Shown: positions 1 to 11,399, counted from the first letter of the stretch. The stretch: DNA of 64,000 bases from Pteria penguin (GCA_035048485.1 CM068586.1:47753215-47817214), one strand, 5' to 3'. Numbers and translations: made by a program. Notes: generated by a model not told the origin, from the sequence alone.

Positions 1-17
1 ACCATACAAAATTTATG

Positions 18-208
18 TGTATATGAACACTTCACTCTACCATAGACCATCTACCATAGTTCAACCTCACAGTATTTCCTTTGAATGTAGCAATATCCTA
101 CTTACTCTACCTATAGCGTATTCATATCCAAGTTAAAACCTAATGCCAGAGAATGTTCAAATTACAGTGACTTTGCTTTGAGGACAAAAGTCTTTCAGAT
201 ACGATGTA
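18..208 (+). mobile_element. Penelope-like element family B', reverse transcriptase C-terminal remnant
   Basis: A decayed plus-strand match to the coding segment after the YxDD motif of family B, seen best at 17.4-17.85 kb on the minus strand. The word 'agcatgttcaaattacagtg' is almost intact here. No reading frame survives. It sits directly before an oppositely oriented tail fragment. Confidence 0.6.
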
Positions 209-244
209 TGATCAAAACGTCTACCAGCATTGAAAGTAAAAACA

Positions 245-425
245 GGAAGAAGTACCGAAGTGTAAATCGTACCTTATAGTCCATGATATAAAAGGACAAT
301 ATCGTGTTTAGTGTCATATTCAGACAAATGCGAACCCCAATAACATCGAGGTGAGACCAGGTGCTCGGGAGGAGTAAGCGTCATCTGGTTGCTTGCAACA
401 ACTGTCGCAACAGTCCTGCAGCAAC
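245..425 (-). mobile_element. Penelope-like element family B' 3' tail
   Basis: Read on the minus strand, this matches the plus-strand tail at 59.26-59.43 kb, including the G/C-rich tail box (here reversed as 'gtgagaccaggtgctcggga') and the 'ggacaatatcgtgt' word. It is the non-coding 3' region of a PLE subfamily, with no coding part attached. A block of the preceding remnant lies in the other orientation, so two insertions or an inversion are needed. Confidence 0.6.
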
Positions 426-579
426 TTTACAAGACAGAAACTTTATAATTTATCTTTAGTATGTATATTAAAATGAATTCAAATTGATTTATAGTTGTCA
501 AGCCTGGAGACTCATGTCCAGCGGGGATCTGTATCATAAATATAGAACATATATACCTTATAATTTAGTGCACCATATG

Positions 580-838
580 CGCATTTCGACAACTTATGTC
601 TCTTCAGTGATGCTCGTGGCCAAATGATTGGAATTCTCAAAATATACAAATCTTTGAAGAGCAGTGTTCAATCAAAAGGACCAAAAAAGTGAACCAAAGA
701 ATCTATCTAAGGACAGAGCTATGCATGAGGGAGATACTCCTTAGTTTTAGAGTGATTTATTTAATTTGATGGCTGAAAATTTAAAGTATATATTGCATGT
801 CAGTACAAAAGCACTGAAAACTAGACTTATGATGCCCT
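580..838 (+). repeat. Dispersed repeat R1, plus-strand copy
   Basis: This block reappears inverted at 3045-3335. Shared words include 'tcgacaacttatgtctcttc' and 'ggacagagctatgcatgagg'. The two copies are diverged by point changes but collinear over about 200 bp. The type is not recognised and no coding potential is convincing. The downstream edge runs into a family-A tail. Confidence 0.6.
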
Positions 839-847
839 CGGGGACTA

Positions 848-1232
848 TCATGTTGATGTCGCATATATTTTTATATCATTTTGTGTTTTACAATAACTTA
901 AGTGTTTATATTTTTATGACCTCTCAATATGCGATACCTGTTGACCCTTGTTCTTTACATGGAGGATCATGTATATATTTTTAAATGTACGTCCTTTGAT
1001 TGTTCTGCTGTTACGGTGAGTGGGAATCTGGGCCCGTAAACCGGTTAACCACACCATTTGTTTGGCTTTTGTCAAATTAAATGACCGTCCTAAGTCGGTA
1101 TCTTAATTGCACTACTATCAAATATTTTTGTTATGTGTTATATTTGCTAGTATATTATTGATATTCATGTATTGTATAGCTCCATGGTGACTTTTGCCAC
1201 ATTACTGAGCCAGTAACTCCCCCTTTTTTTAT
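848..1232 (+). mobile_element. Penelope-like element family A 3' tail
   Basis: Non-coding 3' region of family A. It has the 'atgttgatgtcgcatatat' start, the 'gtaaaccggttaaccacacc' box, and the terminus 'taactccccctttttt', which matches the exactly bounded copy at 59837-62270. The coding part is missing, the usual 5' truncation of PLE copies. A short open frame inside the tail recurs in all A copies and is not a gene. Confidence 0.75.
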
Positions 1233-1390
1233 CAATATATTCCTCCCTTCATCTTCAGCATTTTCTCCATTTTCTGTTTCAACTTCTGAAAAAAAAGCCT
1301 CATATTGCTCTCCTAAATACACATATACAATGTCCACACCCTTGCAACTGCACCTTAATCGAAAGTTTTTGTATTGTTTTTGTAACAATG

Positions 1391-2112
1391 TAAAGATAAT
1401 GGATAAATCCAAACCAAAAGTCTAAAAATCACGAAACCAGAGGACATACAAAATCAATGAAAATGAAAACCAAGTGGAAAATAGCAAAAAATGTCTACTT
1501 GAAGAGCAAATGTTAATCCCTATGATGGAGTGAGATCAGGTGCCCGCGGAGAGTGAGCATCTCCTGCTTGCATACAACACCCGTCACATATACCCAATAG
1601 AAAGAGTCAAATCGTGTAAATTCCATATATATTTATATATGGAGAAGTCAAAGTAGGTAACCTTCTAGTATAGAAGATGTCAAATCTGTGTAAAATGATC
1701 GGAATCGGTCTCAGTCCAGAATGTCATTTACAAGTCTGGATAACGAGATATCATATGGAGTAATAAGTGTCTTATTACGCGATATGCGGGCGATTATGGA
1801 ATGTTGCTACTAATGAAAGGAAATTTTGTGATAGAGAAATTGAAATCGTCGCGTTTGTCATAGAGTGAGGTGTTCAATTGGCCATTAATGTCAAAAAACA
1901 ACATAATATCTAGGTACGAAGTAGAATTACTACTTTCTGTGGTTTTTTTTACCTCCAGTTCACTTGGATGGATAATGCTAAGGTAATCTGCGAATGAAAG
2001 ATTATTAATTGAAAGCAAGTCATCTATATATCTGTAAGTGAAACTGAAGCCAAGAGCTAATTGTTACTTTCCTTGCGAAAAACAAAGACTGAATGAATTT
2101 AGCTTCGTAAAG
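1391..2112 (-). mobile_element. Penelope-like element family B, 5'-truncated and internally deleted
   Basis: Sense order runs from 2112 down to 1391: the end of the reverse transcriptase core (just after the YxDD region), its C-terminal segment, then the non-coding tail with the tail box near 1530-1590 and the end 'atccattatctttaca'. Compared with the copy at 17.4-17.85 kb, about 170 bp of C-terminal coding sequence is deleted near 1783. Residual peptide near 1794-2018 contains the SNSTSYLDIMLFFDINGQLN segment. Inactive. Confidence 0.75.
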
Positions 2113-2636
2113 TAAGTTGTGTCTGGGGTTTTTGTTTTTTATCATATTATTACATTATTAACATCACATTTCCGTGGTGACTTTTGTCAGACTGCAGAGT
2201 CAAATGCGTTTATCTTTTTTCCTTCAGTACAGTAATGTTTGTACTGGATATATTCCAAAAATGGTTCATGAGGGATGCATAGAGGATAGTAGCAACCCCA
2301 GGTGAATATCATAGTGTATTCATATCTTTATGTGTTTTTTTGTATTTGGATATAGCTCAGTAAGACAAATTCAAAACAGTTTTCCATTTGCTGATATCTT
2401 TATCCTATCAAAAGTCACGGCAGTATGAGGATGCCAAATTTTGATATTTACATATTTTTTTTAATATAATTTATGATTGATTTCGCAGCCAACATTTCTC
2501 ACATTTTCAGAATTTTTGTCATTTTTCTGTCAGTTTATTTTTCAGGGTAGCCCTCTTTCCGTCACACCCCTACCCCCTTCTCTCCCTCCTCACCCTCCTG
2601 TCCCTAGTCTCACCCTAATTTCAATATATGGCATCT

Positions 2637-3022
2637 TAGCTCGCTTTCAGACTGGCACAACACGGTTTATCATGTTGATGTCGTATATATTTTATATTAT
2701 TATGTGTTTTACAAAACCTTACGTTACGTTACCTGTTGACCTTTGTTCTTTACATTTATGAATTTTTAAATGTTCGTCCTTTGATTGTTCTGCTATTACG
2801 GTGAGTGGGAAGGTGGGTCCATAAACCGGTTAACCACACCATTTGTTTAGCTTTTGTCAAATTAAATGACCGTCCTAAGTCGGTATCGTAATTGTACTAC
2901 AATCAAATATTTTTGTAATGTGTTATATGTGCTACTATATTATTCATATTCATGTATTATATAGCTCCATAGTGACTTCTGCCACATAACTGAGCCAGTA
3001 ACTCCTCTTTTTTCTTTCAATA
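2637..3022 (+). mobile_element. Penelope-like element family A 3' tail
   Basis: Starts at 'tagctcgctttcagactggc' and ends in 'taactcctcttttttctttc', the family-A terminus. It contains the 'ataaaccggttaaccacacc' box. It is the second plus-oriented A tail in this region and 5'-truncated to the non-coding part. Confidence 0.75.
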
Positions 3023-3044
3023 CACAAGAACAGGAAAATGTAAA

Positions 3045-3335
3045 TGGACCAAGTAAGTATTGTTTGGTGCCACAAAATTGTAACGTATATTTGTTTTAAT
3101 ATGTACTTTAAATTTTCCGTCATGAAATTATGTAAATCACTCCAAAACTAAGTTGTATTTCCCTCATGCATAGCTCTGTCCTTAGATTGATTCTTTGGTT
3201 CACTTTTTCGGTCATTTTGGTTTCAATACTGCTTTTCAAATATTTATATATGAGAATTCTAACCATATGACCACGAGCATCACTGAAGAGACATAAGTTG
3301 TCGAAGTGCACATCTGGTGCACAAAATTAAAAGGT
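3045..3335 (-). repeat. Dispersed repeat R1, inverted copy
   Basis: Reverse complement of the block at 580-838, about 2.2 kb away. Shared features are the 'gaagagacataagttgtcga' and 'cctcatgcatagctctgtcc' words. With its partner it brackets a family-A tail, a family-B piece and another A tail. No terminal motif or target duplication was found, so a transposon reading is not supported. Confidence 0.6.
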
Positions 3336-3744
3336 ATATATTTTCTATTTTTATTAATACCTACTGTTACCACATATTCTGTGACAATATGGCAATATTC
3401 TGTTATATATAATTCGACATTAAATGCTCCTGTTTATGAAAAGCAATCTTAGAGTATTGCTAAAGCAGTACATGTCCCTTACCGGTCCAACAAGTTTTAC
3501 TACACTTCCAATTAAAAAGGGCTGATACCGTAAATACATTTCTTGGAATATATAATGCATAAGTGAGTCATATTACAATTGATGAGAAACATTTATGTGA
3601 ACCGGAACAAAATTAAAAACTAATCTGTAATTTGTCATGGTAAAGCATTGTACTAAATATCAAATGATAATCTGAATTTCAGAAAAATATTGTGGGAAAC
3701 TAATTACATGTATTTGCTTAAATTTCTAATTCCAATGCCATATG

Positions 3745-4010
3745 TTCTAGACTAACAACATCACTGAGGAGGTTCTATGGTCGTTACGAGACTCTTATTA
3801 CTCCATATGATATCTCGTTATCCAGACTTTTAAATGGTATTCTGGCCTGAGACCGATTCCGATCATTTTACACAGATTTGACACCTTCTATACTAGAAGG
3901 TTACCTACTTTGACTTCTCCATACATAGTATATATGGAATTTACAATATTTGACTCTTTCTACTGGGTATATGTGACGGGTGTTGCTAATATTGTCTTGT
4001 ATGGGGTGTA
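3745..4010 (+). mobile_element. Penelope-like element family B, C-terminus plus start of tail
   Basis: Plus-strand match to the last codons of the family-B reverse transcriptase (RRFYGRYETLITPYDISLSR-like, with an indel) and the first part of the tail ('gagaccgattccgatcattt', then 'ctactgggtatatgtgacgg'). It stops inside the tail box at 'gggtgttgctaat', so its 3' end is missing. Confidence 0.7.
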
Positions 4011-4454
4011 CCTGGGTGTATCCCAAGTTTTTTGGCTTTAGGAGATAAAAAGATAATATATAGCTGTTGTAATCTTGAAGTTGTCTTAATAAACCTTTCG
4101 TCCAGCATTAAGTCATTAAGGTAATTTAAACACAACATACAACAAATATTAACCAATGTGTGACGACAGCTAAATTAAAATGAAATTACCATTCGTATTA
4201 CAGGACTTTTGATGCAACCATGATAGGTTGGTTATAGAAACATATAATTGTTTATCCTTGGTTATCTTAATTTCAGGCTTACGTTTGATTTTGGAAACAG
4301 TAAACATAATAAACAAGAGCAACGCCTAGCGTGGCATAATACGCCCGTAGCTTAATTCGGACGGGATCAATTCGCATTTGGCATGATTTTTACCTGAAAA
4401 AATCTGACGTTTACTAAAGTTAAATGCATTTATTAACATTTTATCATACGAATA

Positions 4455-5254
4455 CAGTTGGGTGCAGTCCTAACCTTACATTCAAGTGCAATTGACAAGT
4501 GCACTTCAAGTTTAGTTTTTCGCCCCAGTCATAAAGTTTAGTCAAGTGCACTTGATGTCAAGTTTACTTTAAAGTAATTCCGTCTTCAAGTTTACTATCA
4601 CGTGACAACAAGTTTACTTTTCACGTTTATTTATTACAATTATCCAGTTTTGTATTACACAATAGAAATAATTGTCTTATTATGTACAATTGCATATTTT
4701 ATATTTAAAACATTGTTTTAATAGAGAAATATAGTAAATGTACATGTATATAGAAAGTAAACTAAACTTGAAGTGCACTTGGAGTAAACTTGGAATCAAG
4801 TTTCCGTTCACTTTACACAGATTTGACACCTTCTATACTAGAAGGTTACCTACTTCGACTTCTCCATATATAGATACATATGGAATTCACACGATTTCAC
4901 TCTTTCTACGTGGTATATGTGACGGGTGTTGCTAGCAAGCAGGAGATGCTCACTCTCCCCGGGCACCTGATCTCACTCCATCACAGGGGTTCACATATGC
5001 TCTTCAAGTAGACATATTTTGTTATTTTCCATTTGTTTTTCATTTTCACTAATTTTGTATGTCCTATGGTTTCATGATTTTTGGACTTGTGGTTTGGATT
5101 TATCCATCATCTTTACATTGGTACTAAACTTGGAACCAAGCTTAGTACTAAACTTGATTCCAAGTTTACTCTGTTGTCGCCAAGTGAACTTGAAAAGCAT
5201 TCATAAAGTGAACTTGAAGTGCACTTCATGTAAGGTTAGGACTACACCTAACTG
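4455..5254. mobile_element. Tc1/mariner-like non-autonomous element (MITE), 800 bp
   Basis: The ends are inverted repeats: left 'cagttgggtgcagtcctaac' and right ending 'taggactacacctaactg'. TA dinucleotides at 4453-4454 and 5255-5256 fit a TA target duplication, as in Tc1/mariner elements. Just inside both ends are many copies of the palindromic word 'aagtgcactt' and of 'caagtttact', in both orientations. There is no transposase frame. The centre is occupied by a family-B PLE tail, so the original element was about 490 bp. The superfamily call rests on the CAGT terminus and TA site only. Confidence 0.65.
4811..5117 (+). mobile_element. Family-B PLE tail inside the MITE
   Basis: Begins at 'tttacacagatttgacacct' and ends at 'atccatcatctttaca', the family-B terminus defined by the insertion at 7888-8034. 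The complete tail box is present near 4917-4990. It is 5'-truncated at the start of the non-coding tail. It lies between the two MITE arms. Either it inserted into the MITE, or the MITE captured it and could carry it. Confidence 0.7.
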
Positions 5255-5312
5255 TAAGTCCAAGGGTAATAACTACTGCAGAAATAGTCCTATCCAACCC
5301 ATCCTGGAGCTT

Positions 5313-7029
5313 GATCTGCAAGAAAAAAGAGGAGTTACTGGCTCAGTTATGTGGCAGAAGTCACCATGGAGCTATACAATACATGAATATCAATAATATA
5401 CTAGAACATATAACACATTACAAAAATATTTGATTGTAGTGCAATTACGATACCGACTTAGGACGGTTATTTGATTTGACAAAAGTCAAAGAAATGGTGT
5501 GGTTAACCGGTTTACGGGCCTACCCTCCCACTCACCGTAACAGCAGAACAATCAAAGGACGTACATTTAAAAAATTATAAATAATCCTCCATGTAAAGAA
5601 CACGGGTCAACAGGTATCGCATATTGAGAGGTCATAAAAATATAAACACGTAAGGTATTGTAAAACACATAATGGTATAAAAATATATGCAACATCAATA
5701 GGATAAACCATGCTCTGCCAGTCTGAAAGCGAGCTAAAACCCTTGATCTGTAGGAGTCCCGACTAACAGTCAGAGGGGACGAGGTTCAGGACCATGTCTC
5801 CTCTGAAAGAGGGTTGGACAAGGCCCGTCATATAGTCCCCACCGCCCTGTTAGTCAGCGTGCAACGTTCAAGTAAAAGTCTGCATAAGGCTGTAGAGGGG
5901 CCAAATACAAGACCTTTAGTCTTTTTGATGATCTCAATATCATATTGTCTATTTAGAAGACGTTTGACAATTTTATGACATGAGAAAATAACGTTATCGG
6001 AGCCTTTTACTTTCCTTAGATTAAATACGAGATCACCGTAAAAATTAGGATGGGAAATTCCATTGGATACATACTGTTGAAAAGAAATATTTCCAAATTT
6101 AGATAGAAGTTCTGAATACGATCTGAAGAATTTGCCGAATGTTTTCTTAGCTTGTGATATCTGTAACCCTGAATTAAAAGTTTAGTAGTAATTTGTAAAT
6201 TTAAGTTTAAATCTAAGAAAGGTGCAGATTTATCTCAAGTATTAGCTTTATTCAATGTGAGCTCTGGTGGATATATATCTGATATGAATTGTTCGAATTC
6301 AGGGTTGTCGATAACCAAAATGTCATCTACATATCTGCAAGTATTATTAAATTTGTCAATGAGGTCAAAACGTTTTGATTTTTGAATAGAAACCATAAAA
6401 TCCCTCTCATAACAATAAAGAAATAAATCTGCTATCAGAGGCGCGCAGTTAGTACCCATAGGATTCCCAACTATTTGTTGATAGATCTTGCCATCAAATT
6501 GCACAAAAATATTATTCATGAGAAAATCTAGTGCTTTACATAATTCCTTGCAAGTCCAGTATTTATATGAAGTATATTGTTTGTTGGAAAAGAATCCACA
6601 GTTATTGGAAGTACATATGTACGTTTTAGATTCTCTGTGAAAACACCATTGTATAAGAGACAGCAACTTGCTTTTAATCAAATTATGAGGCAGAGATGTA
6701 TAAAGTGTAGAAAAATCAAATGTAGAAATTTGAGTCGCTTTGAAATTTAGCGAAAGAAGTTTGTCTGTAACTTCATGAGAATTTTTAATCGACCAAAAGT
6801 AATTGATGTTACTATTATGAAATGCGACATCACAATATTTGATAATATGATCTTTTATAGCAGTTAGAGCAGACGTAATATGCTTCGATAGTACCGTAGT
6901 AGAGCAGTGGCTAGAATGAGATATGAAAAGTGATTTATATGGACTTTTATGTAGTTTTGGGAGCCAATATATGGTTGGTAGATCAGATTTTTCAGTTTTA
7001 ATTTTGAAGTCGGACATGGTCATGAGGTG
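5313..7029 (-). mobile_element. Penelope-like element family A with reverse transcriptase core
   Basis: Sense runs from 7029 to 5313. The reverse transcriptase frame at 7023-6235 has, in order, a YWLPKLHKSPYK motif, FDFSTLYTSLP (catalytic region A), GNPMGTNCAPLIADLFLYCY (region B) and CRYVDDILVIDNPEF (active-site YVDD, region C). It then meets an in-frame TGA after KANT, seen at the same codon in two other A copies. Past that TGA the C-terminal segment is still recognisable but frameshifted, followed by the tail to 'aagaaaaaagaggagttact' read on the plus strand. The N-terminal half is absent (5' truncation at LHDHLMTM). It is probably inactive as it stands. Confidence 0.8.
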
Positions 7030-7044
7030 AAAAAAACAACTTGA

Positions 7045-8085
7045 AATCTTTTAGTACAAGCCCCCCCCCCTCCCCCCCCCCATTACATCCCCCTCCTAAA
7101 ATTATAAATTTTTTAAAAAATGAAGAAAAAAATATGAATACCTGTAAAATATCTGAAAGTTAGCACATTTTACTAATTTCAAGATAAATTTCATACTGTT
7201 TTTACAAAAATTAGATTTTTAATGAATTTTCAAAACAAAATGTTGAAATTTATAAGTCCAAGGGCCATAAATCCGTCAAAAGTGATCAATCGTAATAAAA
7301 CTGGAACTGGTACTGACGCCGCTTGATATAAAGCAATATACCAAATTTCAATTCAATATCTTGAAAGACGGCAAAAAAAGTCCGGAAAGCATGACCTTGG
7401 ACAGATGGTCACCCCCCCCCCCCCTAAAATTATAAATTTTTTCAAAAATGAAAAAAAAAAATTATAATGTAACATGTTTATATTGAGTCCAAAAGCTTAA
7501 AATTTTATGTCATATTATGGATCGACTTCTGAAAATTTCATTTTATTGTCTTTCAGACATGTCAAATAAAACAGTTAAATTTATCAGAGATAATACATGG
7601 TAGTAACTTATGCAATATACATATGTATGGGAAATCCTTCTATACAAATAGGTAAGATATCTAGTAGTATTCCCAATAGCCGCTAGGGAATTTCAAAGAA
7701 CGATAACTCAATCAAGCGGAAGTTGTGATATTTTCTACGTTGGAGCTACATAGCATTTACGACCATTTTCTGTGCTGCATCCCAGACAAAGTCGAAGGAC
7801 CATAAAACCAGTCAAAAGTGATCAATCGTAATAAAACTCGAACTGGTACTGACGCCGCTTGATATAAAGCGATATACCAAATTTCAATGTAAAGATGATG
7901 GATAAATCCAAACCACAAGTCCAAAAATCATGAAATAATAGGACATACAAAATCAGTGAAAATGAAAAACAAATGGAAAATAACAAAATATGCCTACTTG
8001 AAGAGCATATGTGAACCCCTGTGATGGAGTGAAGTCAATTCAATATCTTGAAAGACGGCAAAAAATGTCCGGAAGCAATATTAAC
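7045..8085. repeat. Unclassified duplicated blocks with C-tracts
   Basis: Two kinds of repeated block are present. 'gatcaatcgtaataaaact' to 'gtccgg' occurs near 7285-7385 and 7820-8075. C-tracts followed by 'taaaattataaatttttt' occur near 7090 and 7425. The second copy of the first block is interrupted by a family-B PLE tail. No coding frame was found, so this looks like a decayed non-coding repeat. Confidence 0.5.
7888..8034 (-). mobile_element. Minimal family-B PLE tail insertion with target duplication
   Basis: 147 bp of family-B tail (sense 8034 to 7888) is flanked by 'tcaa' at 7884-7887 and 8035-8038. The uninterrupted neighbouring repeat near 7345 reads straight through ('atttcaattcaatatcttg'), so it serves as an empty site. 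This fixes the family-B 3' terminus as 'catcatctttaca' and shows integration of a cDNA that stopped very early. Confidence 0.75.
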
Positions 8086-8373
8086 ACAAATAAGAAAGAT
8101 TGATATGTAAAGTGACATTGGAGAACCTCTCAGATAGTTATAGTTTTATATAGTAATATTCATTTAGCATGACATATTTATAAAATTATTTAAACTGTAA
8201 TAATCGGCATTGTTTACCGATGTGAACAATCCGTCCAGAATTAAATTGCCATATTTTGCCTGAATAATGTTGTATAATACATTTTAAAAGAAAAACCATT
8301 TAATGTTATCTACAGTAAAAATAAAACTCAATTACATGTATCTTATTATAAAAACGTGACTTACTGTACATGA

Positions 8374-8632
8374 AAGAAAAAAGAGGAGTTACTGGCTCAG
8401 TTATGTGGCAGAAGTCACCATGGAGCTATACAATGCATGAATATCAATAATATACTAGAACATATAACACATTACAAAAACATTTGATTGTAGTGCAATT
8501 ACGATAACGACGTCATTTAATTTAACAAAAGTCAAACAAATCGTGTGGTTAACCGGTTTACGGGCCCACCTTCCCACTCATCGTAACAGCAGAACAATCA
8601 AAGGACGTACATTTAAAAATTTATAAATAATT
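8374..8632 (-). mobile_element. Minimal family-A PLE tail insertion with target duplication
   Basis: 259 bp of family-A tail (sense 8632 to 8374) is flanked by 'catga' at 8369-8373 and 8633-8637. The duplication could be up to 'catgaaa', because the terminus starts with A residues on this strand. It ends with the usual family-A terminus (sense 'ctcctcttttttctt') and contains the 'ccggtttacgggccc' box. Confidence 0.75.
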
Positions 8633-8814
8633 CATGAAAACAATAATTCATCAAAACATTATGAAGTATAATTCTCAGTTTTTGAATGTACTTCGTATTG
8701 GAAGAAAAAGAAGAGAAGAAAGTCATAATCTGAGACATGTAAACTAATAAAGGAATTACCTTGTCTGTCTGTCTGTCCAGAAAACTTTAACCTTGGCCAT
8801 AGCTTTTAAACAAT

Positions 8815-9475
8815 AAGGGGTAAGGGTTTGAAACTTCATACAGAGATTCCTTTTGGTGAGACCTTTCATGACTTTTGACTTTGTGACCTTGATATTGAAG
8901 TCTAACATACTTTTTCAAAAGATTTAACCCAGGCTGTACCTTTTAAACTAAGTGTATTAGATGTAGGGTTTTGTTAATTCACATATAGATCCCTTGTGGT
9001 GAGACCTTTCATTTGAGACTATGACTTTTGACCTTGTGACCTTGACGTTTGACTTACTTTTCAAAAAGTTTAACCGGACTATATCTTTGGAACTATAAGA
9101 TGTAGGCTTTAGTTACTTTACATAAGATTCCTTGTCATAATACCTTTCATTTCAGACGATGACGTTTGACCTTGACGTTCGACTTCTTTTTCAAAAACTT
9201 TAACCGCACTATATCTTTGAAACTATAAGGTGTAGGGTTTTGTTACTTTACATAAGATTCCTTGTGGTGAGACCTTTCATTTGAGACTATGACTTTTGAC
9301 CTTGTGACCTTGACGTTTGACTTACTTTTCAAAAACTTTAACCAGACTATATCTTTGGAACTATAAGATGTTTGGTTTTGTTACTCCTTGTCATAATTCA
9401 TTTCATTTGTGACCATGACTTTTGACTTCTTGACCTTGATCTTGAAGTTTTAGTTCTGCTATGCAGACAGCTCTA
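8815..9475. repeat. Minisatellite, about 134-bp unit, four to five units
   Basis: Successive units carry 'gacttttgaccttgtgacct' followed by 'aaaactttaacc', 'tatatctttgaaactataa' and 'cataagattccttgt'. The 'gaccttgac' words fall near 8892, 9037, 9171, 9305 and 9430, giving a spacing of roughly 134-145 bp. The first and last units are the most diverged. No coding function. I recall similar tandem repeats from oyster genomes (recollection only). Confidence 0.75.
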
Positions 9476-9479
9476 GTTT

Positions 9480-10700
9480 TAATGCGTTTTAAAATAAATA
9501 TAGCATTATGTATAGTACTAAACTTCCATTCACGTATCTTGTATTTTGTATATTGAACATATGAATGTGAATAAGATTAGTAAGGTACAACATTTTCTTT
9601 GAAATTCATGCATTACATGGGATCTTTTTTATATTTCATTACTAATTTCATATTAATTCGAGTCTTCAATGGTAAGATATATATGTAACAATTATTTTAT
9701 TATACATTTATTCATTCTTATGCTAAAACATTATAGTTTTTATATTTATTGCTTTCAAAAGCAATAATACAAATTGATAACAACAATATAAAATGATTTG
9801 AATGAATTTCATCATCATAATTATTATTTATTGTTATTGTGGTACATATTTGTTTCATATTAATTGTTGCATATTAGATATGCATACACTTATTTGTTTA
9901 AATAATAAATGTACATTAATTGTGAAATGAATTTGTCTCATTGTTTTATATCACAAAAACACAGACTCCAGATTAACTTTTGAAGTTTGTTAAGAATTAC
10001 AACCAACAAACCCTTTATCCTGTTTTAACTGTACTGTACATAGACGTCCATTCACTTACCTTGATAGTGATAAGATACTTAATTGGTTTGCATTAGTACT
10101 ATAGCAAAGAAGAAATCTAAAAGAGTAGATTTAAGATAAAAACTATAACTTTCAGAGTAACCGTTCTTGTTTAATAAACTTTAAAATTTCTCTAGGAGTT
10201 GCCCCCCTCTTATCACAAGTTTTCAAAAAAAAAGTCTTCAATTATAAATACATTAAAAAAAGATAAAAGGAAACTATTGGTGAAAATGAGTTTATGAAGC
10301 ACTTCTAAAGTATAAAAAGTAGTCTGGGCCCATCATTTGCAAATTTAATCTTTAGTTGTGAATGCTATATCTAGTACTTCATGTTTGTTATTTGCATAGT
10401 AATTAAATATAGAAATACTACTGACAGCAACTAGAAAATTTCAAATTCAGTTTTTGAAAATCAGGGTTCAGCCTGCATAGGTTAACTCCTATGTAAGCTT
10501 GTTCATATGAAATATGATTTTTTTTTAATTATGTGTAAATTGTAATTGTTTTGAAGGAATATAATACTGTGTGTGTTGAATAGTAAAAATAACTTTCCCA
10601 TAGGATTTTGATTGAATGTAGAAAGTTTTTCTATTCATATGCAGACTAAGTTTATAATATCAATCATCATTGAAACAACTCAGTTCTTGACATAACACAG
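9480..10700. other. AT-rich stretch without recognisable gene
   Basis: No exon with credible splice sites, no transposon end and no RNA gene was recognised here. The block contains only simple AT-rich sequence. Confidence 0.5.
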
Positions 10701-10785
10701 ATGATGATACAGAATCTGACTTTAAACTTAGTGAGAATTACGGTAATGATAATTTATTACAGCTCCAACAAACAGAATTTTGTGG
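10701..10785 (+). CDS. Candidate internal exon, unidentified protein
   Basis: The acceptor 'gacataacacag' precedes an open stretch reading DDTESDFKLSENYGNDNLLQ and then LQQTEFCG up to the donor 'tgtgg|gtacat'. The exon ends with two bases of a codon, and the candidate exon at 11400 supplies the missing one (making a glycine), so the two may be joined. The acidic content is not typical of random AT-rich translation. A shorter exon ending at 'attacg|gtaatg' is also possible. Family not recognised. Confidence 0.35.
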
Positions 10786-11399
10786 GTACATGTATATAGG
10801 AATCATTCTATCATTATCTCTGTCTGTCCATCCAAGTTTGTCAAGATCATGAAATTTCTATGCTTCATACAACTGTTACACGATACAGCAGTGTTTTATT
10901 ACTTGAACCAAGGTCATTTAACTCCAAGATTCAAGGACACCGAGACACTAAGACATAACATAAATCTGTGTCATCATATTTCTCACAATTGTTACCTGTG
11001 ACACAAGGGTGTATTATGACCTTAAACCAAGGTTATATTTCCAAGGTCAAATTCACAGTAAGTCCATAACCAAAGTGTCGTTGTGCCATTTGGCTGGCAT
11101 GAGGTTATTTTCTCTACAAGAACTTTTCTAGTTCTACATAAACATAAAACAGTACCCATACTGGTCTTACATACACTAAATTCAATCGAGTACTAGAATA
11201 AACATATGGAAATCAGTCATTGTAGTGACAAGTTTTGCTTTCTGTGACTTACCACTATATATTTAGTAAATTTAGTTATACTGTCAGCAGTTCATTATTA
11301 GAAATTTAACATGTATCATTTAGATACCAGTAATGATAGCAGATGGAATGAAATGAATTATACATTTCATATTTAATTTTCTAATTGTCTGACTTTTAG

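Noticed and set aside
766..984. Recurrent 60-75 codon frame in family-A tails (MLMSHIFLYHFVFY...)
   Set aside because: Present wherever the tail is, but interrupted by different stops and varying in frame. It lies after the RT stop, and nothing suggests selection on the protein.
1155..1412. 85-codon minus-strand frame (MDLSIIFTLLQKQ...)
   Set aside because: It crosses from a family-B tail into a family-A tail end, so the frame is accidental.
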